The notes: generated by a model not told the origin, from the sequence alone. A stretch of 64,000 bases of DNA from Hoylesella buccalis ATCC 35310 (GCF_025151385.1 NZ_CP102287.1:2976001-3040000); one strand, 5' to 3'. Numbered from the stretch's first letter, positions 17,078-26,896 are shown. Numbers and translations are program-made.

Positions 17078-18655
17078 ATGAAAACAATAAAAATAACATA
17101 TACAGCATTGGCCTTGACATTCTCGGCCCTGACATTGTCTTCGTGCGGCGAGTATCTGGACACTTTGCCAGATAACCGTACGACCATTGATACCGAGAAG
17201 AAGGTGGCCAATCTATTGGTGTCTGCTTATCCTCATTCCTCTAATCTGTTGATTAACGAAACGATGTCGGATAATGCTGATTATTATGGCGACAAAAATC
17301 CAAACGGTGACCGCTTTGGTGACCAGGTTTACTTCTGGCAAGACGTGACAGAGAGTGATAATGAGTCGCCCATGAGATTTTGGCTATCTTGTTATGATGC
17401 CATCGCAAGCGCAAACCAAGCACTGGCATCCATTGAAGAGATGGGTGGTGCCATGACAGAGGCACTGCAGACCTCCAAAGCTGAGGCATTACTTTGCCGG
17501 GCATACGCACACTTCTTGCTCGTTAATGAATTCTGCATGAACTACAGTGAGGGCAGTAAGGCTTTGGGTATACATTACTCTGACAAGGTGGAAAACATCA
17601 CTGAGAAACACAATCGTGGTACCGTTGCTGAGGTCTATGCGCGTATCGAGCAAGACTTGAAAGAGGCACTTCCCATCGTGACGGACAACTACACCGTGCC
17701 TAAGTACCACTTCAACAAGCGGGCGGCATACGCCTTCGCTACCCGTTTCTATCTTTATTATGAGAAATGGAACGAGGCTGTGAAGTATGCTGACATGTGT
17801 TTGGGCAGCAATGCGGCAGCAACTCTTCGTGACTGGAAAGCCATGAGCGAAATGACCTCTGACTTCGATGCCATCTCACAGCATTATGTTGCAGCAGATG
17901 TCGCTGCCAACCTGATGATAAGTACGCATGTTTCTCAGCTGGGTGTATTCTTTGGTCCGTATACATATTTTAAGCGTTACGCACATGGCTCATATATTTC
18001 CAACAACGAAGACTTCGAGGCAACTAATGTTTGGGGCAGAGGTGGATTCTATTATAAACCGTTTTCACGCAGAGGTAACAACTTTGATGTAGTGCAAATA
18101 TGGAAGTTGCCTTACCTGTTCGAAATTGATGACCCTGTTGCGAGGACCGGTTTTCCCCATACGGTGAACGTGGTTTTCACTACGGATGAAGTGCTGCTGA
18201 ACCGTGCAGAGGCTTACATCATGCTAAAACAATACGATAAGGCTGCGGCCGACCTTGACATGTGGATGCATAATATTGTGAAAACTGATGTGACGTTGAC
18301 ACCAGAAAAGATACAGAATTTCTATAAATCTGTTCCCTATTCATACGATGATGCTTCGAAGATGGTGTCAACTGTGAAGAAACATCTGCATCCGGCATTC
18401 GCCATTGACGCAGAAGGATCCGTGCAGGAAACGATGTTGCAGTGTGTATTGGGTTTCCGTCGTATGGAAACTCTTCATCAGGGATTGCGCTGGTTTGACG
18501 TGAAGCGTTATGGTATTGAAATCGTTCGCCGAACCATGGGCGCTGACGGAAAGCCAGCAACGTTGACGGATGTGTTGAAGAAGGATGATAATCGCCGTGC
18601 CGTCCAGATACCATTGGATATTCGTCAGGCCGGTGTTGAGGCTAATCCACGTTAA
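17078..18655 (+). CDS. RagB/SusD family nutrient-uptake lipoprotein (second locus)
   Basis: Partner lipoprotein of the SusC channel, 525 aa, 12 bases downstream of it. Signal peptide with lipobox ALTLSSC (Cys 23), followed by GEYLDTLPDNRTTIDT, the classical start of a mature SusD protein. TPR-like helices follow (ALLCRAYAHFLLVNEFCMNY near 145; AAYAFATRFYLYYEKWNEAVKYADMCL near 215), then the C-terminal SusD block (DEVLLNRAEAYIMLKQYDKAAADLDMWM and RMETLHQGLRWFDVKRYGIE). All expected parts are present, so it should be functional. Confidence 0.93.
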   Translation: MKTIKITYTALALTFSALTLSSCGEYLDTLPDNRTTIDTEKKVANLLVSAYPHSSNLLINETMSDNADYYGDKNPNGDRFGDQVYFWQDVTESDNESPMRFWLSCYDAIASANQALASIEEMGGAMTEALQTSKAEALLCRAYAHFLLVNEFCMNYSEGSKALGIHYSDKVENITEKHNRGTVAEVYARIEQDLKEALPIVTDNYTVPKYHFNKRAAYAFATRFYLYYEKWNEAVKYADMCLGSNAAATLRDWKAMSEMTSDFDAISQHYVAADVAANLMISTHVSQLGVFFGPYTYFKRYAHGSYISNNEDFEATNVWGRGGFYYKPFSRRGNNFDVVQIWKLPYLFEIDDPVARTGFPHTVNVVFTTDEVLLNRAEAYIMLKQYDKAAADLDMWMHNIVKTDVTLTPEKIQNFYKSVPYSYDDASKMVSTVKKHLHPAFAIDAEGSVQETMLQCVLGFRRMETLHQGLRWFDVKRYGIEIVRRTMGADGKPATLTDVLKKDDNRRAVQIPLDIRQAGVEANPR

Positions 18656-18675
18656 TTTAATCAATAAAAACGAAT

Positions 18676-19605
18676 ATGTATATGAAAAAATATATAGTAT
18701 GCGCATCGCTTTGCCTGGTATGCTTAGGGTTTGGATCATGTTCAGAGGACAAGCTCGAGGCAGAAAGTGTTATCGTTGACTCAAATGTAAAGCAAACCGA
18801 CTTCGACAAGTGGATCAAGGCAAATTTAACAGATCCCTACAACATCCAGTTCGTGTACCGGTACGATCATAATGAAACGGACATGAACTATTACAATGTG
18901 CCTGCCGACTATGAGCAAGCTGTGAAACTGGCACACATCGTGAAGTATGCCAGTATTGAGGCATATGACCAAGTGGCAGGAGTGGATTTCACCAGAACAT
19001 ACTTCCCCAAGTTGTTCTATGCAACAGGTGAGTTCCAGTATCGTAACAACGGTACGATGATTTTGGGTACAGCAGAAGGCGGAAAGAAAATATTCTTGGC
19101 TGGTACAAATCATTTGAATAAACTTTCTACAACGGTTGAAAGTTTGAACACGTATTATCTGCGTACCATCCATCATGAGTTCACGCACATTTTGAATCAG
19201 ACGAAGAACTACACAGCTGAGTACCAGAAAGTGAACGGAAGTCTGTATATCGGCGACGCGTGGAGCTCACCCGAAGGACAGACAGGCTATCTACAGCGCG
19301 GCTTCATCTCTGCCTATTCGCAGATGGAGGCTCGTGAAGACTTTGCCGAGATGTTGTCTATGTACATCACGAATACACCTGAGCAGTGGGCGAAGTGGAT
19401 GGCAGAGGCAGGAGCAAAAGATCCTGAGACCAAAGTGGAAGCACCAGGTGCTGGACACATTGCCAAGAAATTAGAGATGGTAAGGGTTTACATGCGTGAC
19501 GAATTTAACATTGATATCGATGTGCTTCGCGATGAGATTTTGCGTCGTGAGGGTGATGTCATCAATGGATATGTGAACTTGACCGATTTGAAAATAGATA
19601 AGTAA
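18676..19605 (+). CDS. Substrate import-associated zinc metallohydrolase lipoprotein (HExxH)
   Basis: Surface lipoprotein of 309 aa with a lipobox ending GFGSC (Cys 22) and a zinc-protease motif H167-E168-F-T-H171 within TIHHEFTHILNQ. A downstream acidic segment (AREDFAEMLSMYI, about 217-230) probably gives the third zinc ligand. It matches the Bacteroidota family named for its association with TonB-linked import (LP_HExxH_w_tonB), whose members lie next to SusC/SusD pairs. A second possible start lies at 18682. It probably cuts a bound protein or peptide for the neighbouring channel. The family call is strong; the activity is untested. Confidence 0.88.
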   Translation: MYMKKYIVCASLCLVCLGFGSCSEDKLEAESVIVDSNVKQTDFDKWIKANLTDPYNIQFVYRYDHNETDMNYYNVPADYEQAVKLAHIVKYASIEAYDQVAGVDFTRTYFPKLFYATGEFQYRNNGTMILGTAEGGKKIFLAGTNHLNKLSTTVESLNTYYLRTIHHEFTHILNQTKNYTAEYQKVNGSLYIGDAWSSPEGQTGYLQRGFISAYSQMEAREDFAEMLSMYITNTPEQWAKWMAEAGAKDPETKVEAPGAGHIAKKLEMVRVYMRDEFNIDIDVLRDEILRREGDVINGYVNLTDLKIDK

Positions 19606-19616
19606 AGGAGACCATC

Positions 19617-21227
19617 ATGATGAAAACAAATAAGATATTGACAGGCTTGACCTTGATGCTTTCGGCACTGCTGTTCCAGTCGTGCTTGAAAGATCAGGAG
19701 GATGTGTTTGACGAGTCTTCAGCCGCTCGTATGGAAAACTACCTGAATGAGGCACAGCGTGTATTGATGAGTTCGGAGAATGGCTGGGTACTTGAATATT
19801 ATCCTGAGACACATCGCAAGTATGGCGGCTTCACTTATACATTGAAGTTTACTAAGGATGAGGCGGAAGTGAGATCCGAGATTAATCCAGATGCGAAGGA
19901 AACTTGCCTCTATGCCATGAAGACAAACAATGGGCCGGAGTTGTCTTTTGATACCTACAGTCCGATGATGCACTTCTTCGCAACGCCTTCGTCTGAATTG
20001 AATGAAGCCTATGGCGGTGACTTTGAGTTTGTCATCGACAGCATTGGGCAGGATGCCATCAAGTTCCATGGCAAGCGATCGCAGAATGTGATGTACATGC
20101 GTCGCCTGAAAGAGAGTGCCGCAGCCTACCAGAAGAAAGTGGTAGACGTGGGTGATAATTTTAACCTTATTGGCTCTGATGGCACTATCGGCGGCAAGAA
20201 GGCTCATTTTGAATATGATGTTGTTGCCCGCCAGCTTACCATCATAACGGATACTGACACCCTTGAAACGGCCTACAACTATACCGAAAATGGGTTGCGG
20301 CTGTACGAACCACTAATGGTTAATGGCGTATCTGTTTCTGAGTTGACTTACTCTAAGGAAAAACTCTCATTGGCTGCTGACAAGGTAGATTTGGCCAAGG
20401 GCTGGCAGAATCCGCAGACAGTCGTTGATGAGATTAAGAGCATTGGTTCGGATGATGAGGCCTTCAGCAGAACCTATCGCAACATTGACAACCTGGGAGA
20501 GTTCAAATTTGTAACGGGTGCCGACTGGGTAAACGTGACGACCAACGGAAACGACCTGACTGTTAGTATGACTCCAAATACCACAGGTGACGTTCGCTCA
20601 GCCGAAGTCTTTGTTGTGAATGGGAATTACCATTCATCGTTCGTAGTGACACAATGTGAGGTTGGCGATGTGACAGGCAACTATGCATTCATTTATAAGG
20701 ACAATAAAGGAAACGAAAAAGTGACAAAGGCATCGCTCTCTGCATCCGGCAAGGGAATGAAGTTTGCTTTCATGGACCCAGAGGACAAAAAGACTTACAG
20801 CATTCCTGTGGCCTTTGACCAGGCTACTGGTTCGTTGAGAATACAAGGAGGAAACCTGGGCAAGTTCAACTCTACCTATTATATGATAGGTGTTCTCTTG
20901 TTTGGTGGAGGAAGTCAGGGGACATGGGACCCTAGGGCCTATATGTCAGCACCGTTCCAGCATGACGAGAAGAATGGTACCTATGCCATCTTCGGAGGAA
21001 AGGTTAACGATTATCCCATTGAAGGACTGCTACTCTTTGCTTCTGAGATTGAGACACCAAAGTCTTTGTCAGATATGGCTGGCTTCCTATTCTGGTTCGA
21101 GTCGCCTATCATTGTTAAGTTGAAAAACAAGGATCAGCCTGCCAAGAGTTTCTATGGTCTGGAAGAAAGAATGCCTCAGGTAAAGCGTTCTTCCATACCA
21201 GCATCTATCAAAATGATTGAAAAATAA
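19617..21227 (+). CDS. DUF4302 family lipoprotein
   Basis: Lipoprotein of 536 aa, lipobox ALLFQSC (Cys about 23). The N-terminal half fits the DUF4302 pattern: an early acidic helix (DQEDVFDESSAARMENYLNEAQRVLMS), then ENGWVLEYYPE ... GGFTYTLKF and a beta-rich body. The middle (about 290-350) looks like a BACON-type sandwich (NVTTNGNDLTVSMTPNTTGDVRSAEVFV). The start has a good site, AAAGGAG, 7 bases upstream; a second ATG follows immediately. DUF4302 proteins are usually encoded beside HExxH lipoproteins in such operons, as here. Probably a surface ligand-binding component. Confidence 0.8.
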   Translation: MMKTNKILTGLTLMLSALLFQSCLKDQEDVFDESSAARMENYLNEAQRVLMSSENGWVLEYYPETHRKYGGFTYTLKFTKDEAEVRSEINPDAKETCLYAMKTNNGPELSFDTYSPMMHFFATPSSELNEAYGGDFEFVIDSIGQDAIKFHGKRSQNVMYMRRLKESAAAYQKKVVDVGDNFNLIGSDGTIGGKKAHFEYDVVARQLTIITDTDTLETAYNYTENGLRLYEPLMVNGVSVSELTYSKEKLSLAADKVDLAKGWQNPQTVVDEIKSIGSDDEAFSRTYRNIDNLGEFKFVTGADWVNVTTNGNDLTVSMTPNTTGDVRSAEVFVVNGNYHSSFVVTQCEVGDVTGNYAFIYKDNKGNEKVTKASLSASGKGMKFAFMDPEDKKTYSIPVAFDQATGSLRIQGGNLGKFNSTYYMIGVLLFGGGSQGTWDPRAYMSAPFQHDEKNGTYAIFGGKVNDYPIEGLLLFASEIETPKSLSDMAGFLFWFESPIIVKLKNKDQPAKSFYGLEERMPQVKRSSIPASIKMIEK

Positions 21228-21237
21228 ATCAAGCAAC

Positions 21238-22551
21238 ATGAAGAAAATATATAGTTTCCTGCTACTTGCGGCCTTTACATTGGCTTTTAGTGCATGTAGC
21301 GACGATCAAGATCAAGTTGGCAGCGAGTATTCCCGCGCGTCTACTGTCAAGGTAACCAGCTCTAACCTTGTGTTTTCTGCAGCTGCCGGTACTGGTACGC
21401 TAGTGTTTGAAGCACCTTCAACAGCAACGGTGTCTGTTGATGCCCAATGGGCTTCGGCAGTTGTCAACGGCAACAAGGTTGATGTGAGCGTTAAGAAAAA
21501 TCCTAAGTTGGAAGGGCGTTCGGCACTATTAACTATCAAATGTGGTGGTGATTCCACGCAGGTTACCGTTCAACAACGTGGAATGATGTTCAAATACGGT
21601 GGTAAAACATCTCAATTTATCTATAACGATGCAGCCAGAACCATTAGCATCCCAGTGAAGAACGAAGGGTCTAACCTCTCCATCAAGGGGCTTGATTGGG
21701 CTGAGGCAAGCATCAATGATGAGGCCATCAGTATCAAACTGTCTGAGAACAAGACGGGACATATCCGGTCTGGCCTCATCAAGTACACCACAGGACCTTA
21801 TACAGACTCTATCTATGTGTGTCAGGGAGAGAAGAAAGACATCGTTAACAAGACTTACTATCTTGGTGGTTACGATTTGTCTAAGGTTACAGAGAACACG
21901 AAGAGTATCGATGAAGTATTCTCTGTTGTGAAGGTGATGGTGGCTGAAGTGAAAGGGCAGTTGCTGATTTATTTCCCTGATACCAACTGGATTTTACCGA
22001 TGAAGCTCGATGAAGGTTCGTTGAGTTTCGATATTAACGCAGGTGAACGCATGGGTATGTATTACAATTACTACCATGTTTTCTCAGGTGTAGTTGATTA
22101 TGCGTACCTGGCCTCCTTCGAGAAGAACGAGATAAGTTTTGCGTTTGCAAGCGCAGAGTCAAAGTTGAGTATCTCTGGATACTTTGACTATAGTGAAAAA
22201 CAAAACGCAACAATCGCTTTTATGGGTGACAACAAATTTAATGATGCCCTTATTAAGCAGTTGACGAAGGATCCGACGGCCGAGTACGATGCCAATGCAT
22301 TGGGCTTCTTTATCTTCAATTCCAATAAGGTAACGAAGAAAAGTTACCAGGGCGTGGCATCTCTCTTTTATAAGCCTTTCATGTTGGAGATTACTCCAAA
22401 GTCAGCCAAGGGTACCATTCTCGAATTTGGCAAGTCTGCCAATCAAGACGAAGTATCTAAGCAGGCTGTTCTCGAAAAAGTGAGAAAGCAGCTTCATAAG
22501 CATCCACTTTCTGGTAAACTTCCATCAGAAATTGGTAAGGTATTGAGGTAG
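21238..22551 (+). CDS. BACON-like surface lipoprotein, last gene of the second SusC/SusD operon
   Basis: Lipoprotein of about 437 aa starting at the ATG at 21238, 10 bases after the upstream stop. The signal peptide ends FTLAFSAC (Cys 20). Two tandem BACON-like beta-sandwiches follow: about residues 35-115, closing with the typical STQVTVQQRG, and about 125-195, closing with TDSIYVCQGE. The remaining about 240 residues are beta-rich and unassigned. BACON domains bind carbohydrate or act as spacers in Bacteroidota surface proteins. It probably belongs to the surface complex formed with the preceding four proteins. A strong terminator follows. Confidence 0.75.
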   Translation: MKKIYSFLLLAAFTLAFSACSDDQDQVGSEYSRASTVKVTSSNLVFSAAAGTGTLVFEAPSTATVSVDAQWASAVVNGNKVDVSVKKNPKLEGRSALLTIKCGGDSTQVTVQQRGMMFKYGGKTSQFIYNDAARTISIPVKNEGSNLSIKGLDWAEASINDEAISIKLSENKTGHIRSGLIKYTTGPYTDSIYVCQGEKKDIVNKTYYLGGYDLSKVTENTKSIDEVFSVVKVMVAEVKGQLLIYFPDTNWILPMKLDEGSLSFDINAGERMGMYYNYYHVFSGVVDYAYLASFEKNEISFAFASAESKLSISGYFDYSEKQNATIAFMGDNKFNDALIKQLTKDPTAEYDANALGFFIFNSNKVTKKSYQGVASLFYKPFMLEITPKSAKGTILEFGKSANQDEVSKQAVLEKVRKQLHKHPLSGKLPSEIGKVLR

Positions 22552-22573
22552 TCGTTGAGTAAGACGTATATTG

Positions 22574-22610
22574 AAAGCCTGGCTTGAGTTTGTTCAAGCT
22601 AGGCTTTTTG
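22574..22610 (+). terminator. Terminator of the second SusC/SusD operon
   Basis: Stem AAAGCCTGGCTTGA with TCAAGCTAGGCTTT (one mismatch), 7-base loop, followed by TTTTTG. It lies 23 bases after the last stop codon. Confidence 0.88.
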
Positions 22611-22897
22611 CTTGGATTACATCCGTAAACGCCCTTGAATCCGTCCATAGATTGGCTATCTGTGTTTCTGTTATTGCACCAGCGTTCTGCTCCAAGGGTC
22701 ACTATGCGCAGCGTGGAGAAATGTTCCGAAGATTTACACGACTGTTAATTTATTTCAAAATTTACAAGTTGTGAAATAGAAAAAATAGGACGCCTGTTAG
22801 CTTGTTATGAAGCGTTGAAAAGCAAAAAACAAGTAAAAAATGAGGTCATTGTATGCTTTTTAGTGTGCTGTTTGTATGATTTGTCCTCCATATTTAC
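22611..22897. other. Gene-free AT-rich spacer
   Basis: Part of a 950-base gap between the SusC/SusD operon and ahpC. Short frames here have no start signals or familiar composition. No recognisable element apart from the repeat array that follows. Confidence 0.5.
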
Positions 22898-22982
22898 ATG
22901 CAATAGCATCCTAAAAGCATTGAGTTTGAGGGCCAAACTGCATGCTTTTGAGGAAGAAAAGCAATACTATTGAGAAGTGATA
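22898..22982 (+). repeat. Degenerate 22-base repeat array 3
   Basis: About four diverged units start near 22898, 22918, 22941 and 22962 (spacing 20, 23, 21). The best one reads CATTGAGTTTGAGGGCCAAA. Others keep only CATGCTTTTGAGG or CAATACTATTGAG. It is recognisable because of the better arrays elsewhere in the window. It lies 455 bases before the ahpC promoter box. Confidence 0.65.
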
Positions 22983-23415
22983 ACTGTTGAGATTCTGTAA
23001 CAAATTATATGATAATGAGATACGAAAAACGCTCAAAATTTGCGTTTTTTCAATCACTCCTTCTGTTGGTCGCAAATACGCGAGTATTGAGGGTGCTTGT
23101 CAAAATATTTCGTTGTTCATTAGTTGCTACACATTGTTTATAATATTTTCTGATGTGTTGACCAGGAAGTCATCCTCAACCTGTTCTGTCATCTTACTGA
23201 ATGAGGTGGTGTACATGTTTGTGCTGTAAGCGTTGCTGATGTTGGTTGTTTTGATGGCTTGGGCAAGGAAGTTGCGACTCTCGACGCTGTGGCAGATTGC
23301 CGATCTTATATGCGGGGGAGCAACTAGAAAGGAGGACTGTAGCTATAAATCTGTTAAGATTGAAGAAGAAACCATAATTATGGTTATTATTTGCATTTTT
23401 GTCGTTAAAAGTTTC
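22983..23415. other. Gene-free region upstream of ahpC
   Basis: Two short frames (22987-23229, 23233-23439) lack ribosome-binding sites and look like chance. The phrase TCGCAAATACGC near 23070 recurs near 55492, close to repeat array 5, but nothing else around the two sites aligns. No other structure seen. Confidence 0.4.
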
Positions 23416-23444
23416 TTGTTTTTATCATTTAATGATTAACTTTG
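23416..23444 (+). promoter_or_regulatory. Promoter of ahpC
   Basis: TTG (23416-23418), 18-base spacer, TAACTTTG (23437-23444). The leader to the ATG at 23505 is about 55 nt. OxyR control is usual for this gene in Bacteroidota, but no operator could be identified by eye. Confidence 0.6.
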
Positions 23445-23504
23445 TAATAATTACAAATGGTAAGTTGTCCATTCATTGTATAACATTAAATAAATAGAAT
23501 AAAT

Positions 23505-24071
23505 ATGGAAACAATAATCAATGCACAAATTCCTGAGTTTAAGGTTCAGGCATTCCAAAAAGGAGAGTTTAAGACAGTTTCAAACGAAGATATCAAAGGC
23601 AAATGGGCAATCTTCTTCTTCTACCCAGCCGACTTCACTTTTGTATGTCCTACCGAGTTGGTTGACTTGGCAGGCAAGTACGAAGAATTAAAGAAGATGG
23701 GCGTAGAGGTGTTCTCTGTTAGCTGCGATACCCACTTTGTACACAAAGCATGGTACGACACATCTGACAGCATCAAGAAGATTAACTACACCATGCTTGC
23801 CGACCCATTGGCAGTATTGGCAAAAGGCTTTGGCGTGTACAAAGAGGATGAAGGTGTAGCTTACCGCGGTACTTTCTTGGTAGATCCAGAGGGCAAGATT
23901 AAGATTGCAGAGATTCAAGACAACAGTATTGGCCGCAATGCTGACGAGTTGGTACGTAAGGTGTCTGCTGCACAGTTTGTAGAATCTCACCCAGGTGAAG
24001 TTTGTCCAGCGAAGTGGAAGCAGGGCGAAGAAACGTTGAAGCCAAGTATTGATTTGGTAGGAAAACTGTAG
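23505..24071 (+). CDS. ahpC: Alkyl hydroperoxide reductase subunit C (2-Cys peroxiredoxin)
   Basis: Cytoplasmic peroxidase of 188 aa that reduces H2O2, organic peroxides and peroxynitrite. The peroxidatic Cys 48 lies in FYPADFTFVCPTE and the resolving Cys 167 in HPGEVCPAKW. Length and motifs are those of typical AhpC1-type peroxiredoxins. It is recycled by AhpF, encoded 156 bases downstream. The gap holds a T-tailed hairpin that probably makes ahpC mRNA more abundant than the ahpCF read-through transcript. Confidence 0.97.
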   Translation: METIINAQIPEFKVQAFQKGEFKTVSNEDIKGKWAIFFFYPADFTFVCPTELVDLAGKYEELKKMGVEVFSVSCDTHFVHKAWYDTSDSIKKINYTMLADPLAVLAKGFGVYKEDEGVAYRGTFLVDPEGKIKIAEIQDNSIGRNADELVRKVSAAQFVESHPGEVCPAKWKQGEETLKPSIDLVGKL

Positions 24072-24093
24072 AAAGAAACAGGAACCCAACTTG

Positions 24094-24160
24094 AAAGGTA
24101 GCTGAGAGAAAACACCTACGAACTAAGTGTCGTCGTTGCTTTCTCAAGCTGCTTTTTTTT
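24094..24160 (+). terminator. Terminator or attenuator between ahpC and ahpF
   Basis: AAAG-AGCT-GAGAAA on the left pairs with TTTCTC-AGCT-CTTT on the right, with small bulges. The about 28-base loop contains an inner ACAC/GTGT pair, and T8 follows. No separate promoter box is visible before ahpF, so partial read-through is likely. Confidence 0.65.
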
Positions 24161-24227
24161 TATTCCTTTTGCATTCCTGTTAGAAACATAATGAAAAATT
24201 ACCCATATATAAACAATTTATAGCACA

Positions 24228-25787
24228 ATGTTAGATTCAACCATCTTACAACAGGTTAAAGATGTCTTCAAAGACTTAACCCATCAATATACTTTCAAAG
24301 TAACGGCGAATCCGCAACATGAAAAAGCCGCAGAACTAAAAGAATTCATCAACGACTTTGTCTCCACATCCCAGCTTTTTAAGGCACAATTTGCGGAGAC
24401 CGATGACATGACTATTCAGTTCTCTCTGCTGAAAGACAATGAAGAAACAGGCGTTATGTTTCGTGGCATACCCAACGGTCACGAGTTTACGTCACTTCTT
24501 TTGGCTGTCTTGAATGCCGATGGCAAGGGTAAGAACCTGCCCGATGAGGTGATTTGCAAGCGTATTCAACGTCTTAAAGGAAATATCAAACTGCAAACAT
24601 ACGTTTCGTTAACCTGCACCAACTGTCCCGACATCGTACAGGCGTTGAACGTCATGGCGCTGACCAGTTCAAAAATTACGCACGAAATGGTAGATGGTGC
24701 CTTGTTTCAAGACGAGGTAGACAAACTGAATATTCAAGCTGTGCCAACGGTATATGCCAACGGAGAGTTGCTGCACATAGGGCGAGGTAGCTTGGGAGAG
24801 CTGCTTACCAAATTAGAAGATGTGATTGGTAGCGAAGAGGATGAGAGCCAAGAACCAGTGGAACGCAATTACGATGTTGTAGTTGTGGGAGGTGGTCCTG
24901 CTGGAGCGTCGGCAGCTATTTATTCTGCACGCAAGGGTTTGCATGTAGCTGTCATTGCAAATAACATCGGTGGACAGATGAAAGATACGGTTGGTATCGA
25001 AAACTTCATCTCTGTTCCCAAGACAACAGGAGCGAAGATGGCTGACAATCTCCTTACCCACCTCAAGGAATACCCTATTGATGTGTTTGACAACAGAAGG
25101 GTTGACAAGGCGTTTTTCAACGAGAAACTAAAAAAAGTACATGTAAAAGGCGGTGAAATATTTATATCACCTGCGGTCATCATTGCCACAGGTGCAAGTT
25201 GGAGAAAGCTCAACGTACAAGATGAGGCAAAGTATATGGGGCATGGCGTACACTTCTGTCCCCACTGCGACGGTCCTTTCTATAAAAACAAACATGTGGC
25301 AGTGGTCGGAGGAGGCAACTCTGGCGTAGAAGCGGCTATCGATTTGGCAGGCATCTGCAAAAAGGTAACCGTACTTGAATTTGGTGAAACCCTACGAGCT
25401 GACACCGTTTTACAAGAAAAAGCGAAGAGCTTGGATAACGTGGAAATATACACCATGGCACAAACTACGGCTATCGTGGGCGACGGACAGAACGTAACCG
25501 CCATTCGTGTGAAGAACCGCAACAACGATGAAGAGCGTGACATAGCAGTAGACGGTATCTTTGTACAGATAGGATTGGCGGCCAATGCCGACCCTTTCCG
25601 TGAAGCACTTCCGTTAAATCAACGTCACGAGATAGAGGTGGACAACTATTGTAGAACGTCCGTATCTGGTGTTTATGCCGCTGGAGATGTGACCAACGTA
25701 CCTTATAAACAAATCATGATTGCTATGGGCGAAGGTGCCAAGGCGGCCCTTTCAGCCTTTGACGACAGGATTAGGGGCGTAATATAG
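24228..25787 (+). CDS. ahpF: Alkyl hydroperoxide reductase subunit F
   Basis: Flavoprotein disulphide reductase of 519 aa that passes electrons from NADH to AhpC. It has the N-terminal tandem thioredoxin-like domain with redox pair C130-T-N-C133, FAD-binding GGGPAGASAAIYSARKG near 220, the thioredoxin-reductase-type redox centre C344-P-H-C347, NADH-binding VVGGGNSGVEAAIDLAG near 360, and a second FAD motif GVYAAGDVTNVPYKQ near 480. Full length, all cysteines present. It is in line with ahpC, the usual peroxide-defence pair. Confidence 0.97.
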   Translation: MLDSTILQQVKDVFKDLTHQYTFKVTANPQHEKAAELKEFINDFVSTSQLFKAQFAETDDMTIQFSLLKDNEETGVMFRGIPNGHEFTSLLLAVLNADGKGKNLPDEVICKRIQRLKGNIKLQTYVSLTCTNCPDIVQALNVMALTSSKITHEMVDGALFQDEVDKLNIQAVPTVYANGELLHIGRGSLGELLTKLEDVIGSEEDESQEPVERNYDVVVVGGGPAGASAAIYSARKGLHVAVIANNIGGQMKDTVGIENFISVPKTTGAKMADNLLTHLKEYPIDVFDNRRVDKAFFNEKLKKVHVKGGEIFISPAVIIATGASWRKLNVQDEAKYMGHGVHFCPHCDGPFYKNKHVAVVGGGNSGVEAAIDLAGICKKVTVLEFGETLRADTVLQEKAKSLDNVEIYTMAQTTAIVGDGQNVTAIRVKNRNNDEERDIAVDGIFVQIGLAANADPFREALPLNQRHEIEVDNYCRTSVSGVYAAGDVTNVPYKQIMIAMGEGAKAALSAFDDRIRGVI

Positions 25788-25963
25788 TTTGTCGTTTGTT
25801 TCCTGAAGTTGTTGCTTCTTAGGACAAAATGTGATTAAATTAAAAAGAACATACAAATAAAGCAGCTTGTTTTGCTTTTCATGTGTAGATAGGATGGCAC
25901 TCCATGCGAGTGCCATTCGGTCTATAAGGTCGTGTGTGAGGATTTTGTCCTGATGGCTCTATG

Positions 25964-26896
25964 CTAATAGGCCGCGCGATATTTGCTGTCATCTTTATCT
26001 TCCAACATGTTGAGATAACTCTGATAGCGGCTGACGGAGATGTAATGGTTCTCAACAGCTTGCAACACTGCGCACCCTGGTTCGTGGGTGTGTGTACAAT
26101 TGTTGAATTTGCAATCTTTGGAAAATTCGAAGATTTCCTTGAAATAGCTTGTCAGTTCTTCTCGCTCGATGTCAAAGGTTCCGAAGCCTTTGATGCCCGG
26201 TGTGTCAATCAGGTAACCACCCTCTGCCAGTTCTATCATCTCGCTGAAAGTGGTGGTGTGCATGCCTGTGCCGTGTGCGTTGCTGATTTCGGCCGTACGT
26301 TGTTCGGCGTGTGGGATGATGGCGTTGATGAGCGTTGACTTGCCAACGCCGCTGTTTCCGCTGACCAGCGTAACCTTTTGTTTTAGGAGTGTTTGCAGCT
26401 GATTGATGCTCATGCCCGTTTCGGCCGATATCTCAATACACGGATAGCCGATGGTTTCGTACAGTTCTATCATTTGTTGTTGGTAGCGGCGTTCGTCATC
26501 GTTGAGCAAGTCGGTCTTATTGAACACCAAGACCACAGGTACCCGATAGGCTTCAGCTCCGGCGAGGAAGCGGTCGATGAAAGTAGTGGATGTTTCTGGT
26601 TGCTTGATGGTGATGATGAGGAGAGCTTGGTCGAGATTAGCTGCGATGATTTGGCTTTGCTTCGAGAGATTAGACGCCTTGCGTATGATGTAGTTCTTGC
26701 GGTCGTCTATGGCACTGATTAGTGCCGTTCCCTCGGCATTCATGATGATATCAACATAGTCGCCCACCGCCACAGGACTGGTGCTGCGGATACCTTTCAA
26801 TCGAAAGTTACCCTTCACCTTGCATTCTACGATACGCCCGTCATCAGTCTTGACGGTGTACCAGCTTCCTGTGTTCTTGATAATGAGACCGTGCAT
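25964..26896 (-). CDS. rsgA: Ribosome small subunit-dependent GTPase RsgA
   Basis: Circularly permuted GTPase of 310 aa that helps late maturation of the 30S subunit. OB-fold at the N-terminus (about 1-70), then G4 NKTD (126-129) before G1 GNSGVGKST (180-187) and G3 DTPG near 231, the permuted order typical of the family. The C-terminal zinc site has C262, C267, H269 and C275 ([14 protein letters not shown]). It lies downstream of frr on the same strand with a 240-base gap that holds two kinds of repeat. Both products act on the ribosome. Confidence 0.96.
   Translation of the reverse strand: MHGLIIKNTGSWYTVKTDDGRIVECKVKGNFRLKGIRSTSPVAVGDYVDIIMNAEGTALISAIDDRKNYIIRKASNLSKQSQIIAANLDQALLIITIKQPETSTTFIDRFLAGAEAYRVPVVLVFNKTDLLNDDERRYQQQMIELYETIGYPCIEISAETGMSINQLQTLLKQKVTLVSGNSGVGKSTLINAIIPHAEQRTAEISNAHGTGMHTTTFSEMIELAEGGYLIDTPGIKGFGTFDIEREELTSYFKEIFEFSKDCKFNNCTHTHEPGCAVLQAVENHYISVSRYQSYLNMLEDKDDSKYRAAY

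Noticed and set aside
22987..23439. Two small genes upstream of ahpC
   Set aside because: The frames lack ribosome-binding sites, have AT-driven composition and overlap the ahpC promoter region.
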